From the NCBI GenBank assembly GCA_947624095.1, contig CANQIR010000002.1:1-18271 (forward strand): a stretch of 18,271 nt of DNA. Reading direction: 5' to 3'. The position numbers and the translations under genes are program-made. The notes under the pieces are model-generated. The model saw only the letters and a program-made list of their open reading frames with translations. It was not told the origin of the DNA and did no database searches. Of this stretch, positions 17,298 through 18,271 are shown one piece after another. This DNA comes from an uncultured Bacilli bacterium (lineage in GTDB: Bacteria; Bacillota_I; Bacilli_A; RF39; UBA660). Numbering within the stretch: position 1 is the first letter of the stretch; the number at the start of each line of letters is the position of its first letter.

Positions 17298-17519
17298 ATG
17301 CAAGTAATTTTAAAAATTGATGGTATGCATTGTACAGGTTGCCAAAATCGTCTTCAAAATAGCTTAGAACTTATTAAAGATATTCAAGACTTACAAGTAT
17401 CTTTAGAAGAAAAACAAGCAACTTTTACTACTTCTAATGAAGATAATATAAATAAAGTTATTCAAAAGATTGAAGACTTAGGCTTTACTGTTACAAGTAT
17501 TAAAAAAGATAGTGACTAG
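17298..17519 (+). CDS. CopZ-like heavy-metal-associated (HMA) domain protein
   Basis: A 73-residue, single-domain cytoplasmic protein with the HMA ferredoxin-like fold. GMHCTGC (9-15) holds the metal-binding C12 and C15, and the C-terminal DLGFTV segment completes the pattern. Such proteins carry Cu(I), or more rarely other soft metals, to a P-type ATPase or a repressor. None of those partners is in the window, so the symbol copZ is not assigned. AAGGAGAG at 17286-17293 fixes the start. It is probably co-transcribed with the DUF4097-type gene. Its TAG stop shares three of the four bases CTAG with the stop of the convergent cysteine-rich gene. Confidence 0.85.
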   Translation: MQVILKIDGMHCTGCQNRLQNSLELIKDIQDLQVSLEEKQATFTTSNEDNINKVIQKIEDLGFTVTSIKKDSD

Positions 17520-17532
17520 CTCACTATCTTTT
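17504..17532. terminator. Bidirectional terminator with both stop codons in its loop
   Basis: AAAAGATAGTGA (17504-17515) and TCACTATCTTTT (17521-17532) form a perfect 12-bp stem around the loop CTAGC. The TAG of the rightward gene (17517-17519) and the TAG of the leftward gene (17518-17516) overlap within that loop. Confidence 0.88.
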
Positions 17533-18187
17533 CACATTTTTGTCGTTCTTCATTAAATGTTCCTTCCGAACAAATATTATTAACGGGACTTTCTTCAAAC
17601 TTAATACAAGTTCCATTTTTTAATGTATAACCATCCTCACAAACTAACTTTTCATAAGAATTACCAACTCTTTGACACTTACCATCAATTTCTCTAAAAC
17701 CATCAGGACAATTATTTACCATTCCTGGCTTTTCACTAAATGATAGAGAAATAGTACAAACATCATCTTCACATATCTTATAATCACAATTAGCAGTATA
17801 ACTATTATAATGAACATAAACGTTTCCGTTACCAACTTTATACCCGTAAGATTTAGCTAATTCTTTAACACTGTCTCCTTGTAAACAAGCCTTTACTGGT
17901 TGTAAATCTACTAAATCTTCACTATAACATTTATTTCCAACTTTAGTATATCCTTCACTACAAGTCATTTCTTCTTTAGCTTCTGCTTTTATTTCTTTAT
18001 AACATTTGCGCCCAGATGGACTCAATATATATCCATCCTCACAAACTTTTTCTGCTTCACTAGCAATAATGTGAACACAAACCCCATCCATAATCTTTCC
18101 ATTATCACATTGAATAGCTCTTGTATTAGTAAATCCACATATTACAAAAACTAATAACACAATATATGGGAATTTCCAAAATCTCAT
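17516..18187 (-). CDS. Secreted cysteine-rich protein with repeated C-x2-G-Y...C modules
   Basis: A 223-residue exported protein of no family I can name. The N-terminus is a classical signal peptide (MRFWK, then a hydrophobic core 7-19, likely cleavage after TRA near 24). The mature part has 16 cysteines, mostly in pairs: 27/37, 49/62, 76/87, 160/171, 183/194 and 206/218, most fitting C-x-x-G-[YFT]-x(6-9)-C with a G-x-x-C end. Between them a unique insert (about 95-150; C101, C134, C139, C144) holds a YGYKVGNGNVYVHYNSY segment. The repeats recall eukaryotic cysteine-rich surface modules. The even cysteine count suggests extracellular disulfides. No membrane or sortase anchor is visible. Start ATG at 18187 has AGGGGG at 18201-18196 and a promoter upstream. 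It converges on the CopZ-like gene with overlapping stops. Confidence 0.78.
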   Translation of the reverse strand: MRFWKFPYIVLLVFVICGFTNTRAIQCDNGKIMDGVCVHIIASEAEKVCEDGYILSPSGRKCYKEIKAEAKEEMTCSEGYTKVGNKCYSEDLVDLQPVKACLQGDSVKELAKSYGYKVGNGNVYVHYNSYTANCDYKICEDDVCTISLSFSEKPGMVNNCPDGFREIDGKCQRVGNSYEKLVCEDGYTLKNGTCIKFEESPVNNICSEGTFNEERQKCEKIVS

Positions 18188-18214
18188 ATACCCAACCCCC
18201 TAAAAGTGCTATAT

Positions 18215-18243
18215 ATCTTACAATTTTATTTTTAATTTGTCAA
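18215..18243 (-). promoter_or_regulatory. Promoter of the cysteine-rich secreted protein gene
   Basis: On the minus strand: TTGACA (18243-18238), a 17-bp spacer and TAAGAT (18220-18215). The -35 is perfect and the -10 is 4 of 6. Confidence 0.65.
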
Positions 18244-18271
18244 AAGGATTTCCAAATTATTGTGATATTTT

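Overview
The window is AT-rich (about 30% G+C by eye) chromosomal DNA of a low-GC Gram-positive bacterium. Good Shine-Dalgarno sequences (AGGAG and AGGTGAT types), sigma-A-like promoters, a lipoteichoic acid synthase and a MurE with the diaminopimelate-type motif all fit the Bacillota (class Bacilli). An uncultured gut lineage of the Erysipelotrichales/RF39 kind is my guess, not something the sequence proves. The code appears standard: none of the recognisable genes is interrupted by TGA. However, none of the 16 genes ends in TGA either (10 TAG, 6 TAA).

Layout. (1) 19-2848: galU and ligA, one base apart, read rightward and converge on a leftward stand-alone amidoligase-fold gene (2866-3999). 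(2) 4063-4141: back-to-back promoters drive the amidoligase leftward and a three-gene membrane operon rightward (4168-7560). That operon holds a single-pass protein, a sensor with two solute-binding-like domains and a degenerate GGDEF domain, and a YihY/BrkB-type membrane protein. (3) 7561-7687: two inverted repeats, a strong terminator and the folD promoter. (4) folD (7688-8524) converges on an unknown 128-residue leftward gene (8535-8921). (5) tex, ltaS and asnB (9028-14995) form a close-packed rightward run ending in a terminator. (6) murE (15068-16423) converges on a 58-codon, GTG-start small membrane protein gene (16428-16604). (7) A DUF4097-type surface protein and a CopZ-like metal-binding protein (16695-17519) converge on a secreted cysteine-rich protein (17516-18187).

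How the genes relate. Several serve the envelope: GalU makes the UDP-sugar used for glycolipid anchors and wall glycans, LtaS polymerises lipoteichoic acid, and MurE adds the third residue of the peptidoglycan stem. The exported or membrane proteins at 4168-7560 and 16428-18187 are less understood. LigA, Tex, FolD and AsnB are housekeeping genes of DNA joining, RNA/translation-associated quality control, one-carbon metabolism and asparagine synthesis.

Most worth a second look: the orphan amidoligase, whose best-placed start codon is put out of frame by a run of ten A; the DGNEF-type GGDEF sensor operon; the small and cysteine-rich exported proteins; and the design of all four convergent gene junctions, where both stop codons lie in or at a bidirectional terminator hairpin. 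I saw no CRISPR array, tRNA, rRNA, transposase, phage gene or recognisable known riboswitch.
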